Source of the DNA: Microvirga sesbaniae
GTDB taxonomy: Bacteria > Pseudomonadota > Alphaproteobacteria > Rhizobiales > Beijerinckiaceae
DNA length: 64,000 nucleotides
Assembly (NCBI RefSeq): GCF_025460805.1
Contig: NZ_JAMXFJ010000013.1
Location: 62,001 to 126,000 of the forward strand
Direction of reading: 5' to 3'
The notes beneath the pieces are model-generated. The model was not told the DNA's origin, ran no database searches, and worked only from the letters and a program-made list of their open reading frames with translations. A program made the position numbers and the translations under genes. The first letter of the stretch is position 1. Each line of letters starts with the position of its first letter. Shown here piece by piece: positions 41,110 to 50,364 of the stretch.

Positions 41110-42534
41110 TCATTCACTCAACACCCAGGTATCCTTGGTCCCGCCGCCCTGGCTCGAATTGACCACGAGCGAGCCCTCCGTGAGGGCCACCCGGGTCAGA
41201 CCGCCCGGCACCAGCCTGACGCCGTCGCGCCCGGTCAGGACGAAGGGGCGCAGGTCCACGTGCCGGGGCGCCAGCCCCTTTTCGGTGAAGATCGGGCTCG
41301 TCGACAGGGCGAGGGTCGGCTGGGCGATGTAGTTGTCGGGGCTGGACAGGATCCGGCCCTTGAAATGCTCGCGCGCCTCCGCGGTCGCGTGCGGGCCCAC
41401 CAGCATGCCGTAGCCGCCCGATCCGTTGACCTCCTTCACGACGAGCTCGTGCAGGTTGTCGAGCACGTAGGAGAGCGAATCCTGCTCGCGGCAGCGCCAG
41501 GTCGGCACGTTCTTCAGGATCGGCTCCTCGCCCATGTAGAAGCGCACGATGTCGGGCACGTAGGAGTACATGGCCTTGTCGTCGGCCACGCCCGTTCCGG
41601 GCGCATTGGCGATGGCCACGTTGCCGGCCCGGTAGGCGGCGATCAGGCCCGGCACCCCGAGGGCGGAATCGGGCCGGAAGACCAGCGGGTCGAGGAAGTC
41701 GTCGTCGATGCGGCTGTAGATCACGTCGACCCGCTTGGGCCCCTCGGTCGTGCGCATGTAGACCATCTCGTCGCGCACGAAGAGGTCGCGCCCCTCGACC
41801 AGCTCCACGCCCATGCGGTCGGCCAGGAAGCTGTGCTCGTAATAGGCGGAGTTGAGGGATCCCGGCGTGAGGATAACGACGGTCGGGTCCCAGGGGGAGC
41901 TCGCCGGCGCGACGGATTTGAGGGTGCCCAGGAGCTCGTCGACGTAGTTCTCGATCGGCCGGATGCGCTGCATGCCCACGAGTTCAGGGAAGAGGCGCAT
42001 CATCACCTCCCGGTTCTCCAGCATGTAGGAGACCCCGGAGGGCGTGCGCAGGTTGTCTTCGAGCACGTAGAAGTCCTGGTCGTCGACCCGGACGATGTCG
42101 ATTCCCGCCACCTGCACGTAGATGTCGCTGTTCAGGGTCAACCCATGCATCTGCGGGCGGTAGTAGGGGTTGAGGTAGACGAGTTCCGGCGGGACGATCC
42201 CGGCGCGCAGGATCTCGCGCGCGCCATAAATGTCCTTGAGGAACATGTTGAGCGCCTTGACCCGCTGCTCGAGGCCGCGGGCGAGGCGGGCCCATTCCTG
42301 GCCCGATAGGATGCGCGGGATGATGTCGAAGGGGATCAGCCGCTCCTCGGCTTCCGCATTGCCGTAGACCGCGAAGGTGATGCCGACCCGGCGGAAGAAG
42401 AGCTCCGCCTCCTCGCGGCGGTGTTCCAGCAGTTGCGGCGGCGCCGATTTCAGCCAGTCCTGGAGGATGCGGTAGGCATCCCGGCTTCGGCCGTCATGGC
42501 CGCTCATCTCGTCGAAGATCACCCGTGCCGCCAC
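41110..42534 (-). CDS. Circularly permuted type 2 ATP-grasp protein (Anbu operon)
   Basis: A 474-residue protein of the DUF404/DUF407 permuted ATP-grasp family. FDIIPRILSGQEWARLARGLEQRVKALNMFLKDIYG near residue 75 and DDQDFYVLEDNLRTPSGVSYMLENR near residue 150 are hallmarks. NGSGGYGMLVGP near residue 370 is the likely ATP-binding glycine loop. The enzymes are predicted to ligate amino acids or peptides at ATP cost. The start is GTG 42534 with AAGGAG five bases upstream. It is the first gene of the four-gene Anbu operon. Confidence 0.9.
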   Translation of the reverse strand: MAARVIFDEMSGHDGRSRDAYRILQDWLKSAPPQLLEHRREEAELFFRRVGITFAVYGNAEAEERLIPFDIIPRILSGQEWARLARGLEQRVKALNMFLKDIYGAREILRAGIVPPELVYLNPYYRPQMHGLTLNSDIYVQVAGIDIVRVDDQDFYVLEDNLRTPSGVSYMLENREVMMRLFPELVGMQRIRPIENYVDELLGTLKSVAPASSPWDPTVVILTPGSLNSAYYEHSFLADRMGVELVEGRDLFVRDEMVYMRTTEGPKRVDVIYSRIDDDFLDPLVFRPDSALGVPGLIAAYRAGNVAIANAPGTGVADDKAMYSYVPDIVRFYMGEEPILKNVPTWRCREQDSLSYVLDNLHELVVKEVNGSGGYGMLVGPHATAEAREHFKGRILSSPDNYIAQPTLALSTSPIFTEKGLAPRHVDLRPFVLTGRDGVRLVPGGLTRVALTEGSLVVNSSQGGGTKDTWVLSE

Positions 42535-42602
42535 CCGATCTCCTTCAGCCCGTTCGGACGGACACCCGGCGCAACCATTGGCAGCGGGCCCGCATGAACG
42601 AA

Positions 42603-42631
42603 GCTTAGTGGCCGAAAACGGAGGGCTTCAA
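42603..42631 (-). promoter_or_regulatory. Candidate promoter of the Anbu operon
   Basis: On the minus strand TTGAAG (42631-42626), a 17-base spacer and CTAAGC (42608-42603). The -35 is good and the -10 moderate. It lies ~70 bp upstream of the ATP-grasp start. Confidence 0.4.
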
Positions 42632-42711
42632 GCGAGACGAAGGGATAGAGGCAGGCAATGAATGATGAGAAAAGGGGCAATTGCCGCTACGGAAGGCAGC
42701 CCCCCGGCGGC

Positions 42712-43716
42712 TCAACCCGCAAGCGCGAATTCGAGCAGGACGGTCTTCTGCAGGGCGCTGAAGTTGTCGTCAGAGATCAGCGAGAGGACGATGTCGCCGC
42801 CCTCCCGGTGAACCGCGAGCCCCTCCATGTTGTCGATCTGGTGCGAGGCTTCGCTCTCGTAGAGGATCTCGCCGTCCAGGCGGGCGCCGGGCTTGACCGC
42901 GCCGGCCTCGATGCGGCGAAGGCGGCAGCCGAAACCGCCGAAGAGCGAGAAACTGCGTTCCAGGACCACGGCATCGCCGTCGGGCAGGAACGCGAGATCG
43001 GTGACGCTGTAGCCGTCCGACAGGGCGATCTGAAAGGCGCCCTGCCGCGGCCCCGTGAGGATGAAGCCGCTGCCGCCCTCCGCGATCCCCACCAGGGCAC
43101 CGCTCAGGGGCGAGCCCGGGGGTGCGACGCCGACGGCTTCGAGGCCGGCGTTGCTCGGCAGGTCCCGCAGCTCCTTCGGCACCGGAATGGGCACGCCGCG
43201 GACGATGCTTCCCGTCGCCGTCCGGTCGAATCGGATCACCGCATGGTTGCGCTCGACGCCCACATAGGCGGCGTTGCCGGCAAGCGCGAGGCTCTCCGTG
43301 TCGTAGTAGCGCGAGCGTCTGAGGGGAACGCCGTTGCTCAGGATCAGAGGCGAGAGCACCGGGCCGGACAGGCCCGACAATCGTCCGTCGGACGTCTCGA
43401 TCCGGGCCTTGAGCACCTGCGCGTTGTCGGCCAGTGCGACGATCTCCCGGCCGTTCGCCGAGCGCCACAGGCCGGAGAAGCCCCCGAAGGCCGAAACCGG
43501 GGAGCGCAGATCGATTCCGGAGCGAAACATCAGAGCGCCGAAGCGGCTGCGGTCCGGATCGGTGGTGGAGAGCCGGCTGATCGGCCGCGCCTCCACGTCG
43601 ATGGCCGTCGCGCCCCGGAAGGCCTGCGGGCGCTGCGCCACGGCCACGCCCGTGCAGGCGAGCGTCGCCGCGGCGGCGGCGGCACCGGTCAGAAAGCCGC
43701 GACGGGTGAGCCTCAA
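42712..43716 (-). CDS. Tat-exported esterase-like/phytase-family protein
   Basis: A 334-residue protein of the esterase-like-activity-of-phytase family (PF13449 type). The N-terminus LTRRGFLTG is a twin-arginine export signal, followed by a hydrophobic run ending VAVAQ. The beta-propeller-like body holds [27 protein letters not shown] and [27 protein letters not shown]. The substrate is unknown. The start is inferred to be TTG at 43716, which overlaps the TGA stop of cobT (TTGA), so translation is probably coupled to cobT. Confidence 0.82.
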   Translation of the reverse strand: MRLTRRGFLTGAAAAAATLACTGVAVAQRPQAFRGATAIDVEARPISRLSTTDPDRSRFGALMFRSGIDLRSPVSAFGGFSGLWRSANGREIVALADNAQVLKARIETSDGRLSGLSGPVLSPLILSNGVPLRRSRYYDTESLALAGNAAYVGVERNHAVIRFDRTATGSIVRGVPIPVPKELRDLPSNAGLEAVGVAPPGSPLSGALVGIAEGGSGFILTGPRQGAFQIALSDGYSVTDLAFLPDGDAVVLERSFSLFGGFGCRLRRIEAGAVKPGARLDGEILYESEASHQIDNMEGLAVHREGGDIVLSLISDDNFSALQKTVLLEFALAG

Positions 43717-45635
43717 GCGACGGCCCTGCGGCGGGGGGCGCCCCTCGAAGCGCCCCTCGAAGCGCCTCTGGCCGGCGGGCCGGCATTCTCCTCGAACAGC
43801 TCCGCGAGCTTCTCGGTCATGACGCCGCCGAGCTCCTCCGCGTCCACGATGGTCACGGCGCGGCGGTAGTAGCGCGTCACGTCGTGGCCGATGCCGATGG
43901 CGATGAGTTCCACGGGCGAGCGGGTCTCGATCTCCTCGATGACGAAGCGCAGATGCCGCTCCAGGTAGTTGCCGGGATTGACCGAGAGCGTCGAGTCGTC
44001 CACCGGCGCCCCGTCCGAAATCACCATCAGGATGCGCCGCTGCTCGGGCCGCCCGAGCAGGCGCTTGTGCGCCCAGTCGAGGGCCTCGCCGTCGATGTTC
44101 TCCTTCAACAGGCCTTCGCGCATCATCAGGCCGAGATTCTTGCGCGCGCGCCGCCAGGGCGCGTCCGCCGACTTGTAGATGATGTGGCGCAGGTCGTTCA
44201 GGCGGCCGGGATTGGCCGGCTTGCCGTTCTGCAGCCAGGTCTCGCGCGCCTGCCCGCCCTTCCAGGCCCGGGTGGTGAAGCCCAGGATCTCGACCTTCAC
44301 GCCGCAGCGCTCCAGGGTGCGGGCGAGAATGTCCGCGCAGGTGGCCGCGACGGTGATCGGGCGCCCGCGCATGGAGCCCGAATTGTCGAGGAGAAGCGTC
44401 ACCACCGTGTCGCGGAAGTTGGTGTCCTGCTCCTGCTTGAAGCTCAGGGGCTGGAACGGGTCCATGACGATGCGCGGCAGGCGCGCCGGGTCGAGAGCCC
44501 CCTCCTCGAGGTCGAACTCCCAGGCCCGGTTCTGCTGCGCCATCAGGCGGCGCTGCAGGCGGTTGGCGAGGCGCCCCACCACGCCCTGGAGATGGGCGAG
44601 CTGCTTGTCGAGATAGGCGCGCAGCCGCGTCAGCTCGTCCGCGTCGCACAGGTCTTCCGCGTGGATGATCTCGTCGAATTTCTGGGTATAGGCCTTGTAG
44701 TCGGGCCCGCGCGCCTCGTTGGAACGGGAGGGCGGACGCCAGGATTCGCCGGCATCCTCCGAGTCCGCCTCCTCGGATTCCTCGGGCAGCTCGCCGGACG
44801 GGCCGTCGGCCTCCTCCGTGGCGCCGTCCTCCATCTCGTCGCTCGAATCCTCGCTGATTTCCACCTCGGCGCGGTCACCCTGGGATTCCTGCTCGGATTC
44901 GCCCTCGCCCTGCTGCTCCTGCTCGTCGGACTCGCTCTCGTCCTCGTTCTCCTCGTCCTCGGAGTCGAGCGCCGCCTCGTCGGCCATGTCGAGGGAGGAC
45001 AGCAGGTCACGGATCGAGCGGGCGAAGCTGCGCTGGTTCTCGATGTTCTTCAGCAGGCCGTCGAGGTCGCGCCCGGCGCGGTCCTCGATGAAGTCGCGCC
45101 AGAGATCGACGATCTTGGCCGCGGAGGCCGGCGGCTTCGCGCCGGTCAGGCGCTCGCGCACCAGGAGAGCGAGGGCATCCTCCAGGGGTGCGTCGGCCCG
45201 ATCGGTGATCTCCTCGTATTTTCCGCCGCGGTGGTAGCGGTCCTCCAGCATGGCCGAGATGTTGGACGAGATGCCGGCCATGCGCCGCGAGCCGATGGAT
45301 TCCACGCGCGCCTGCTCGACCGCGTCGAACACGGCCCGGGCGGCCTGTCCCTCGGGGGCGAGCTTCCGGTGAAGGCCGGTGTCGTGGCAGGCGAGACGCA
45401 GCGCCATGGCGTCCGCGTTGCCGCGCAGAACCGCCACGTCCTGCGCGGTCAGCCGCCGGGGCGGCTCCGGCAGTCGGGCCTTGTCCTGACCCATGAGCAC
45501 CGGACGGTCGGACGCGAAGGCGACCTCGAGATCGGGCTTGCGGGCGATCGCCTTCATGGTGCCGGCGATGGAGCGCTTCAGCGGCTCCGCCGGCGCTTCC
45601 TTCTTCTCACCCGGCTTGCGGTTCGAAATGGACAT
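43713..45635 (-). CDS. cobT: Aerobic cobaltochelatase subunit CobT
   Basis: A 640-residue subunit of the CobN-CobS-CobT cobalt chelatase for vitamin B12. The N-terminal half is helical and a very acidic Glu/Ser/Asp region follows (residues ~220-300). The C-terminal von Willebrand A domain has the metal-binding DNSGSMRG motif starting at Asp417. CobT and CobS form the AAA+ motor that drives cobalt insertion by CobN, which is not in this window. The last residues form a short repeat ([12 protein letters not shown]) encoded by 12-bp units at 43739-43770. cobS lies 146 bp upstream. Confidence 0.94.
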   Translation of the reverse strand: MSISNRKPGEKKEAPAEPLKRSIAGTMKAIARKPDLEVAFASDRPVLMGQDKARLPEPPRRLTAQDVAVLRGNADAMALRLACHDTGLHRKLAPEGQAARAVFDAVEQARVESIGSRRMAGISSNISAMLEDRYHRGGKYEEITDRADAPLEDALALLVRERLTGAKPPASAAKIVDLWRDFIEDRAGRDLDGLLKNIENQRSFARSIRDLLSSLDMADEAALDSEDEENEDESESDEQEQQGEGESEQESQGDRAEVEISEDSSDEMEDGATEEADGPSGELPEESEEADSEDAGESWRPPSRSNEARGPDYKAYTQKFDEIIHAEDLCDADELTRLRAYLDKQLAHLQGVVGRLANRLQRRLMAQQNRAWEFDLEEGALDPARLPRIVMDPFQPLSFKQEQDTNFRDTVVTLLLDNSGSMRGRPITVAATCADILARTLERCGVKVEILGFTTRAWKGGQARETWLQNGKPANPGRLNDLRHIIYKSADAPWRRARKNLGLMMREGLLKENIDGEALDWAHKRLLGRPEQRRILMVISDGAPVDDSTLSVNPGNYLERHLRFVIEEIETRSPVELIAIGIGHDVTRYYRRAVTIVDAEELGGVMTEKLAELFEENAGPPARGASRGASRGAPRRRAVA

Positions 45636-45727
45636 CGTTGCCTGTCGCTTCCGATAAGCCCTCGCTCCAGGGAGGCCGAAGGCCGCCTCGGAGAGCGAGG
45701 GCGCTTCCAGAAATCTCCAGACCTGGC

Positions 45728-45770
45728 ATCCGCGTCCTTCGAGACGCTCTGCTCCTCAGGGTGAGGATGC
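45728..45770. repeat. Rhizobiales-type dispersed palindrome (family C)
   Basis: The segment reads GTCCTTCGAGACGC, then GCTCCTCAGGGTGAGGA. It is a variant of the CCTTCGAGACGC...CTCCTCAGGATGAGG element that is dispersed in many Rhizobiales genomes. It lies between cobS and cobT. Confidence 0.6.
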
Positions 45771-45781
45771 CGGGTCGTCGA

Positions 45782-46771
45782 TCAGCTCAGCACCATGTTC
45801 ACGGCGCTCTCCGGCAGCTCCTTGCCGAAGGAGCGCTGGTAGAACTCGGCCACCAGGGCGCGCTCGAGCTCGTCGCACTTGTTGAGGAAGGTGACCCGGA
45901 AGGCGAAGCCCGTATCGCCGAAGATCTCGGCGTTCTCCGCCCAGGTGATCACCGTGCGCGGGCTCATGACGGTCGAGAGATCGCCGTTCATGAACGCCGA
46001 GCGGGTGAGGTCGGCCACGCGAACCATCTTGTTGACGATGTCCCGGCCGGACGCATCCTCCTGGTAGTGCTTCGCCTTGGAGAGGACGATGTCCACCTCC
46101 TTGTCGTGCGGCAGGTAGTTGAGCGTCGTCACGATGGACCAGCGGTCCATCTGGCCCTGGTTGATCTGCTGGGTGCCGTGATAGAGGCCCGAGGTGTCGC
46201 CGAGGCCCACGGTGTTGGCCGTGGCGAAGAGGCGGAAGGCCGGGTGAGGCCGGATCACGCGCTTCTGGTCGAGGAGCGTGAGCTTGCCCGATTGCTCCAG
46301 CACGCGCTGGATCACGAACATCACGTCCGGGCGGCCGGCGTCGTATTCGTCGAACACGAGGGCCACGTTGTTCTGCAGGGCCCAGGGCAGGATGCCGTCC
46401 TGGAAGGCCGTGACCTGCTTGCCCTCCTGCAGCACGATGGCGTCCTTGCCGACGAGATCGATGCGGGACACGTGGCTGTCCAGGTTCACGCGCACGCAGG
46501 GCCAGTTGAGGCGGGCGGCCACCTGCTCGATATGGGTCGACTTGCCGGTGCCGTGATAGCCCGTGATCATGACGCGGCGGTTGCGCGCGAAGCCCGCCAG
46601 GATCGCCAGGGTCGTGTCCCGGTCGAACAGGTAGTCGGGATCGAGGTCGGGCACGTGCCCCTCGGCCTGCGAGAATGCGGGAACTTCCAGATCCGAGTCG
46701 ATGCCGAAGACCTGTCGCACGGACACCTTCATGTCAGGCAGAAGGGTCGCTGTCTCGGTTTGTGCCGTCAT
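45782..46771 (-). CDS. cobS: Aerobic cobaltochelatase subunit CobS
   Basis: A 329-residue AAA+ ATPase. Walker A is GYHGTGKST at 71-79; Walker B is [15 protein letters not shown], and a sensor-like [12 protein letters not shown] follows. [37 protein letters not shown] at the N-terminus is typical of the family. It provides ATPase power for cobalt insertion into hydrogenobyrinic acid diamide with CobT and CobN. It precedes cobT on the same strand. Confidence 0.95.
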   Translation of the reverse strand: MTAQTETATLLPDMKVSVRQVFGIDSDLEVPAFSQAEGHVPDLDPDYLFDRDTTLAILAGFARNRRVMITGYHGTGKSTHIEQVAARLNWPCVRVNLDSHVSRIDLVGKDAIVLQEGKQVTAFQDGILPWALQNNVALVFDEYDAGRPDVMFVIQRVLEQSGKLTLLDQKRVIRPHPAFRLFATANTVGLGDTSGLYHGTQQINQGQMDRWSIVTTLNYLPHDKEVDIVLSKAKHYQEDASGRDIVNKMVRVADLTRSAFMNGDLSTVMSPRTVITWAENAEIFGDTGFAFRVTFLNKCDELERALVAEFYQRSFGKELPESAVNMVLS

Positions 46772-46887
46772 AGGGGCCTCTCGGTCTTTGAAGGGTGTCT
46801 CGAAAACGTCATGGGCTTCTTAACCTCCATGACGGAATGGCGCAATTTCCTAATACGCCTAGCAGCCTTGCCTGAACGGATGTCGGT

Positions 46888-47517
46888 TCAGCACAGGCCG
46901 GCGGTCTTGAGGGCGTCGTGCGCCTTGATGATGTCGCGCAGGCGCTCCTCGAAGGAACGGTCGCCCCCGTTGGCGTCCGGGTGGAAGCGCTTCACCAGGG
47001 CCTTGTACTGGGCCTTGATGGCCGGTCCGTCGGCGGTCTCGTCGAGACCCAGGATGTCGAGGGCCCGGCGCACCGCTCCGGTATGGCGCGGCTGCTTCGG
47101 CTCGGGCCGGGCCCGGCTGGTCCGAGCCTGGGTGAAATCCTCGCCCTTGAGGATCCCGAGCGGGTCGAAATAGCCCCAGTCCCGCGGCTGAGCCTTGGCG
47201 CCCTGCTCGTCGCCCTGGCCGGAGGCGTTCATGCCCATGGTCCAGGTCGGGCGATGGCCGATGATGGAATCCTTCTGGAAGGCGGCCACGGCCGAGTCGG
47301 ACATGCCGGCGAAGTAATTGTACGACGCGTTGTACTCGCGCACGTGCTGGAGGCAGAAGCGCCAGTACTGGCCCTCCCGGTCGCGCCCCTTGGGGGCGCG
47401 GTATTCCCCTGCCGCCTTGCAGGAGGGGTGCTCGCACACGGGCCCCTTGGTCTCCTGCGGCTCCTCGCAGGAGGGCTTGATCCGGATGCGGTCGAAAAGA
47501 GGCGAGTTGAGATCCAT
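46888..47517 (-). CDS. J-domain (DnaJ-like) protein
   Basis: A 209-residue co-chaperone. The J domain is C-terminal, about residues 148-205: RRALDILGLDETADGPAIKAQYKALVKRFHPDANGGD, with the HPD tripeptide that stimulates Hsp70 ATPase. The N-terminal part has paired cysteines in PVCEHPSCKAAGEYRAP and WRFCLQHVREYN, likely a small zinc site. This arrangement beside cobS and bolA is a recurring Rhizobiales theme. It is divergent from bolA, 89 bp apart. Confidence 0.9.
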   Translation of the reverse strand: MDLNSPLFDRIRIKPSCEEPQETKGPVCEHPSCKAAGEYRAPKGRDREGQYWRFCLQHVREYNASYNYFAGMSDSAVAAFQKDSIIGHRPTWTMGMNASGQGDEQGAKAQPRDWGYFDPLGILKGEDFTQARTSRARPEPKQPRHTGAVRRALDILGLDETADGPAIKAQYKALVKRFHPDANGGDRSFEERLRDIIKAHDALKTAGLC

Positions 47518-47606
47518 GATTCAGCGATTATGAGTGGCTTGGGGCCTTGAGCCAAGGCCTGAACGCTTTTCGCCGCAGACCCGTTCAAAAAGGTTTACGA
47601 ATCAGC

Positions 47607-47873
47607 ATGACCCTTCAGCACTGGATCACACGGACTTTGCAGGACAGCCTGCAGCCGACCGAACTGACCGTCACGGACGAATCAGAAAAGCACCATGGCC
47701 ATGCCGGCTGGCGGGAGGGCGGAGAAACTCATTTCCAGGTTTATATCGTGTCGGACGCCTTCTCCGGCAAGAGCCGGGTCGAGCGTCACAGGCTCGTCAA
47801 CGAGACCTTGAAAGGCGCCTTCGACCGGGGCCTGCACGCCCTGGCCATCCAGGCCAAGGCTCCGGGGGAATGA
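47607..47873 (+). CDS. BolA-family protein
   Basis: An 88-residue protein. The BolA fold is seen in LTVTDESEKHHGHAGW, with the conserved His residues, and FQVYIVSDAFSGKSRVERHRLVNETLKGAF, the BolA helix-turn-helix-like region. BolA proteins pair with monothiol glutaredoxins to bind iron-sulfur clusters and affect transcription and cell shape. ATG 47607 (MTLQHW) fits the family start; the frame is open back to 47547. A weak ribosome site (AAAAAGG) precedes it. Confidence 0.92.
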   Translation: MTLQHWITRTLQDSLQPTELTVTDESEKHHGHAGWREGGETHFQVYIVSDAFSGKSRVERHRLVNETLKGAFDRGLHALAIQAKAPGE

Positions 47874-47890
47874 GTCAAAGCCACTTGCGA

Positions 47891-47921
47891 CGTCATCACC
47901 GGCACAAGGCCGGTGATGACG
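47891..47921. repeat. Family B palindrome
   Basis: CGTCATCACCGG and its exact reverse complement, separated by seven bases. It is the extragenic palindrome type common in Rhizobiales. It sits between the convergent bolA and thiolase genes. Confidence 0.8.
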
Positions 47922-47954
47922 CGTCGGTGAAGCGCCGCGCCACACCGCATCGGG

Positions 47955-47977
47955 ATGGCCGGGCTTGTCCCGGCCAT
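47955..47977. repeat. Family B palindrome (ATGGCCGGG variant)
   Basis: ATGGCCGGG, five bases, CCCGGCCAT. The same arms and loop (CTTGT) recur at 60552-60574. With the previous element it forms the convergent 3' region of bolA and the thiolase gene. Confidence 0.8.
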
Positions 47978-48041
47978 GACAGCCTAACGGCTTCATTCCT
48001 GGCCGGAGCGCCAGCCGAATGGCCGAGCGCCTTGTGCCTCG

Positions 48042-49208
48042 TCACTTGATCCGTTCGAGCACGCTCACGTAGTTCGCCACCGCGGCGCCGCCCATGTTGA
48101 AGATGCCGCCGAGCACCGGGTTCTTCACCTGGATGCCGCCGGCCTCCTCGCAGAGCTGCATGGCCGAGAGGGCATGCATGGAGACGCCCGTCGCCCCGAT
48201 GGGATGGCCCTTGGCCTTGAGGCCGCCGGAGGGGTTCACCGGCAGCCTGCCGTCGCGGTTCGTCCAGCCTTCCTTGACGGCCGTGGCGCCCTGCCCGCGC
48301 GGGGTCAGGCCCATGGCCTCGTATTCGATCAGCTCCGCGATGGTGAAGCAGTCGTGGGTCTCCACGAAGGACAGGTCAGTGAGCTGGATTCCGGCCTGCG
48401 ACAGGGCACGCCGCCAGGCTTCCGCGCAGCCCTCGAACGCGATGATGTCGCGCTTCGACATCGGCAGGAAATCCTGCGCGTGGGCCGTGGCCCGGAAAGC
48501 CACCGCGCGCTTCATCCGCAGAGCCGTCTCGGTATCGGCGAGCACCAGGGCGGCTGCGCCGTCCGACACGAGCGAGCAGTCGGTGCGCTTGAGGGGACCG
48601 GCCACGTACGGGTTCTTCTCGCTCTCGGCCCGGCAGAAGTCGAAGCCCAGATCCTTGCGCATCTGCGCGTAGGGATTGTCGACGCCGTTCCGGTGGTTCT
48701 TGGCCGCGATCATGGCCAGGGCGTCGGACTGGTCGCCGTGGCGCTGGAAATAGGTGCCGGCGATCTTGCCGAACACGCCCGCGAACCCGCCCGGCGTGCC
48801 GCCGTCCTCGGGCAGATAGGAGGCCTTGAGGAGGATGTTGCCGATCTCGGGGCCGGGCGTCGTCGTCATCTGCTCCACGCCGACCACCAGCACGGTCCGG
48901 GCGCGGCGCGCCTCGATGGTCTTGATCGCCTGGTGCACGGCCGCCGAACCCGTCGCGCAGGCATTCTCGACCCGGGTCGCCGGCTTGAAGCGGAATTTGT
49001 CGCTGGCCTGGAACACCAGGGAGGCGGTGAAGTCCTGGGCCGAGAAGCCGCCGTTGAAATGCCCGAGCACCACCTCGTCCACGTCCTCGGGCCCGAGCCC
49101 CGCGTGTTCGAGCGCCTCGTTGGCGACGCGGACGATCAGGCTCTCGACGGTCTCGCTGTCGAGCTTGCCGAACGGGGTATGGGCCCAGCCGACGATGCAG
49201 GCGGTCAT
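48042..49208 (-). CDS. Thiolase-family acetyl-CoA acetyltransferase
   Basis: A 388-residue thiolase of the SCPx/lipid-transfer-linked type. The nucleophile Cys is in [16 protein letters not shown] near residue 87, and the second motif [19 protein letters not shown] carries the catalytic His. [16 protein letters not shown] is a further thiolase block. It may perform thiolytic cleavage or condensation of acyl-CoA; the substrate is not predictable. The ATG at 49208 has GAGGAG just upstream; the open frame to 49346 is not conserved. Confidence 0.88.
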   Translation of the reverse strand: MTACIVGWAHTPFGKLDSETVESLIVRVANEALEHAGLGPEDVDEVVLGHFNGGFSAQDFTASLVFQASDKFRFKPATRVENACATGSAAVHQAIKTIEARRARTVLVVGVEQMTTTPGPEIGNILLKASYLPEDGGTPGGFAGVFGKIAGTYFQRHGDQSDALAMIAAKNHRNGVDNPYAQMRKDLGFDFCRAESEKNPYVAGPLKRTDCSLVSDGAAALVLADTETALRMKRAVAFRATAHAQDFLPMSKRDIIAFEGCAEAWRRALSQAGIQLTDLSFVETHDCFTIAELIEYEAMGLTPRGQGATAVKEGWTNRDGRLPVNPSGGLKAKGHPIGATGVSMHALSAMQLCEEAGGIQVKNPVLGGIFNMGGAAVANYVSVLERIK

Positions 49209-49378
49209 GGATGTCTCCTCGGGGATTGTCTCGTTGGGAGACAAGGTGGCCCTCTTCGGAGCTTTCAGCAAGTCGGACATGCGATGGCAGGTCTGCGCCC
49301 GGAACGGGTCCCCGGGCCTTGAGCTCGGCGCGAACCTGTCGTTCATCGATCCCGACGCGAATCAGGAAGGACAATCCC

Positions 49379-49957
49379 ATGCGAGTGTGTGTCTTCTGCG
49401 GCTCGAGCAGCGGCCAGGATCCGGTCTATCTCGAGGCCGCCCGGTCCCTCGGCGAAACCCTGGCGGCCAACGGCATCGAACTGGTCTATGGCGGCGCCTC
49501 CGTGGGCCTCATGGGGGCCGTGGCGGACGCCGTCCTGGCGAGGGGCGGCCACGTGATCGGCGTGATGCCGCAGTCCCTGGTGGACAAGGAGATCGCCCAT
49601 CGGGGATTGAGCGATCTGCGGGTGGTGGGCTCCATGCACGAGCGCAAGGCCCTGATGGCGGAACTCGCGGATGGCTTCGTCGCCCTGCCCGGCGGGCTCG
49701 GCACCTTCGAGGAATTGTTCGAGATCTGGACCTGGGCGCAGCTCGGCTACCATCGCAAGCCCTGCGCGCTCCTGAACGCGGGCGGCTTCTACGACAAGCT
49801 GACGGACTTCCTGGACGACGTGGTGGACCGCGGCTTCGTCAAGCCGATCCACCGGGCGATGCTGATCGTCGAGAGCAAGCCCGCCGCCCTGGTCGAGGCC
49901 GTGCGCTCCTATGAACCGCCGAAGGTCGACAAATGGATCAAGGCGGGCGAACGGTGA
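49379..49957 (+). CDS. LOG-family phosphoribohydrolase (TIGR00730)
   Basis: A 192-residue Rossmann-fold enzyme. [45 protein letters not shown] and [17 protein letters not shown] make up the LOG/YvdD active site. The family hydrolyses nucleoside 5'-monophosphates to free base and ribose phosphate, including cytokinin precursors. AGGAAGGA upstream of the ATG sets the start. It overlaps the NUDIX gene (GTGA), so both may clean up nucleotides. Confidence 0.92.
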   Translation: MRVCVFCGSSSGQDPVYLEAARSLGETLAANGIELVYGGASVGLMGAVADAVLARGGHVIGVMPQSLVDKEIAHRGLSDLRVVGSMHERKALMAELADGFVALPGGLGTFEELFEIWTWAQLGYHRKPCALLNAGGFYDKLTDFLDDVVDRGFVKPIHRAMLIVESKPAALVEAVRSYEPPKVDKWIKAGER

Positions 49958-50364
49958 TCGACATCGTCGCCGCCCTGGTGCGCGACGGACGCGGCCATGT
50001 CCTGCTCGTGCGCAAGCGCGGCACGGAAAGCTTCATGCAGCCCGGCGGCAAGCGCGAGCCGGGCGAAGGCGATCTGGACGCGCTCGACCGGGAACTCCGC
50101 GAGGAACTCGGCTGCGGCCTCGTGCCGGGCTCCGTGACGGGCCTCGGCACCTTCGAGGCGCCGGCGGCGAACGAGCCGGGACGGCGGGTGCGGGCCGCCC
50201 TCTACGCGGTGAGGCTTGCCGGTGCGCTCGTCTGCCGGGCCGAGATCGAGGAATATGCCTGGGTCGATCCGCGCGAACCGGGCGAGGCGCCGTTGGCCCC
50301 GCTCACCCGGGACACCGTCCTGCCGCTCGCGCTGAGGTCGGAGGACCGGGGTCAGGCCCTGTAG
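49954..50364 (+). CDS. NUDIX hydrolase
   Basis: A 136-residue protein. The NUDIX box is complete: [23 protein letters not shown] fits GX5EX7REUXEEXGU. The likely role is removal of damaged or excess nucleoside diphosphate derivatives; the specific substrate is unknown. The start is taken as GTG 49954, which overlaps the LOG-gene stop; an ATG at 49933 is in frame but would add seven unconserved residues. Its 3' end overlaps the convergent dioxygenase fusion gene by 13 bp. Confidence 0.88.
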   Translation: MIDIVAALVRDGRGHVLLVRKRGTESFMQPGGKREPGEGDLDALDRELREELGCGLVPGSVTGLGTFEAPAANEPGRRVRAALYAVRLAGALVCRAEIEEYAWVDPREPGEAPLAPLTRDTVLPLALRSEDRGQAL

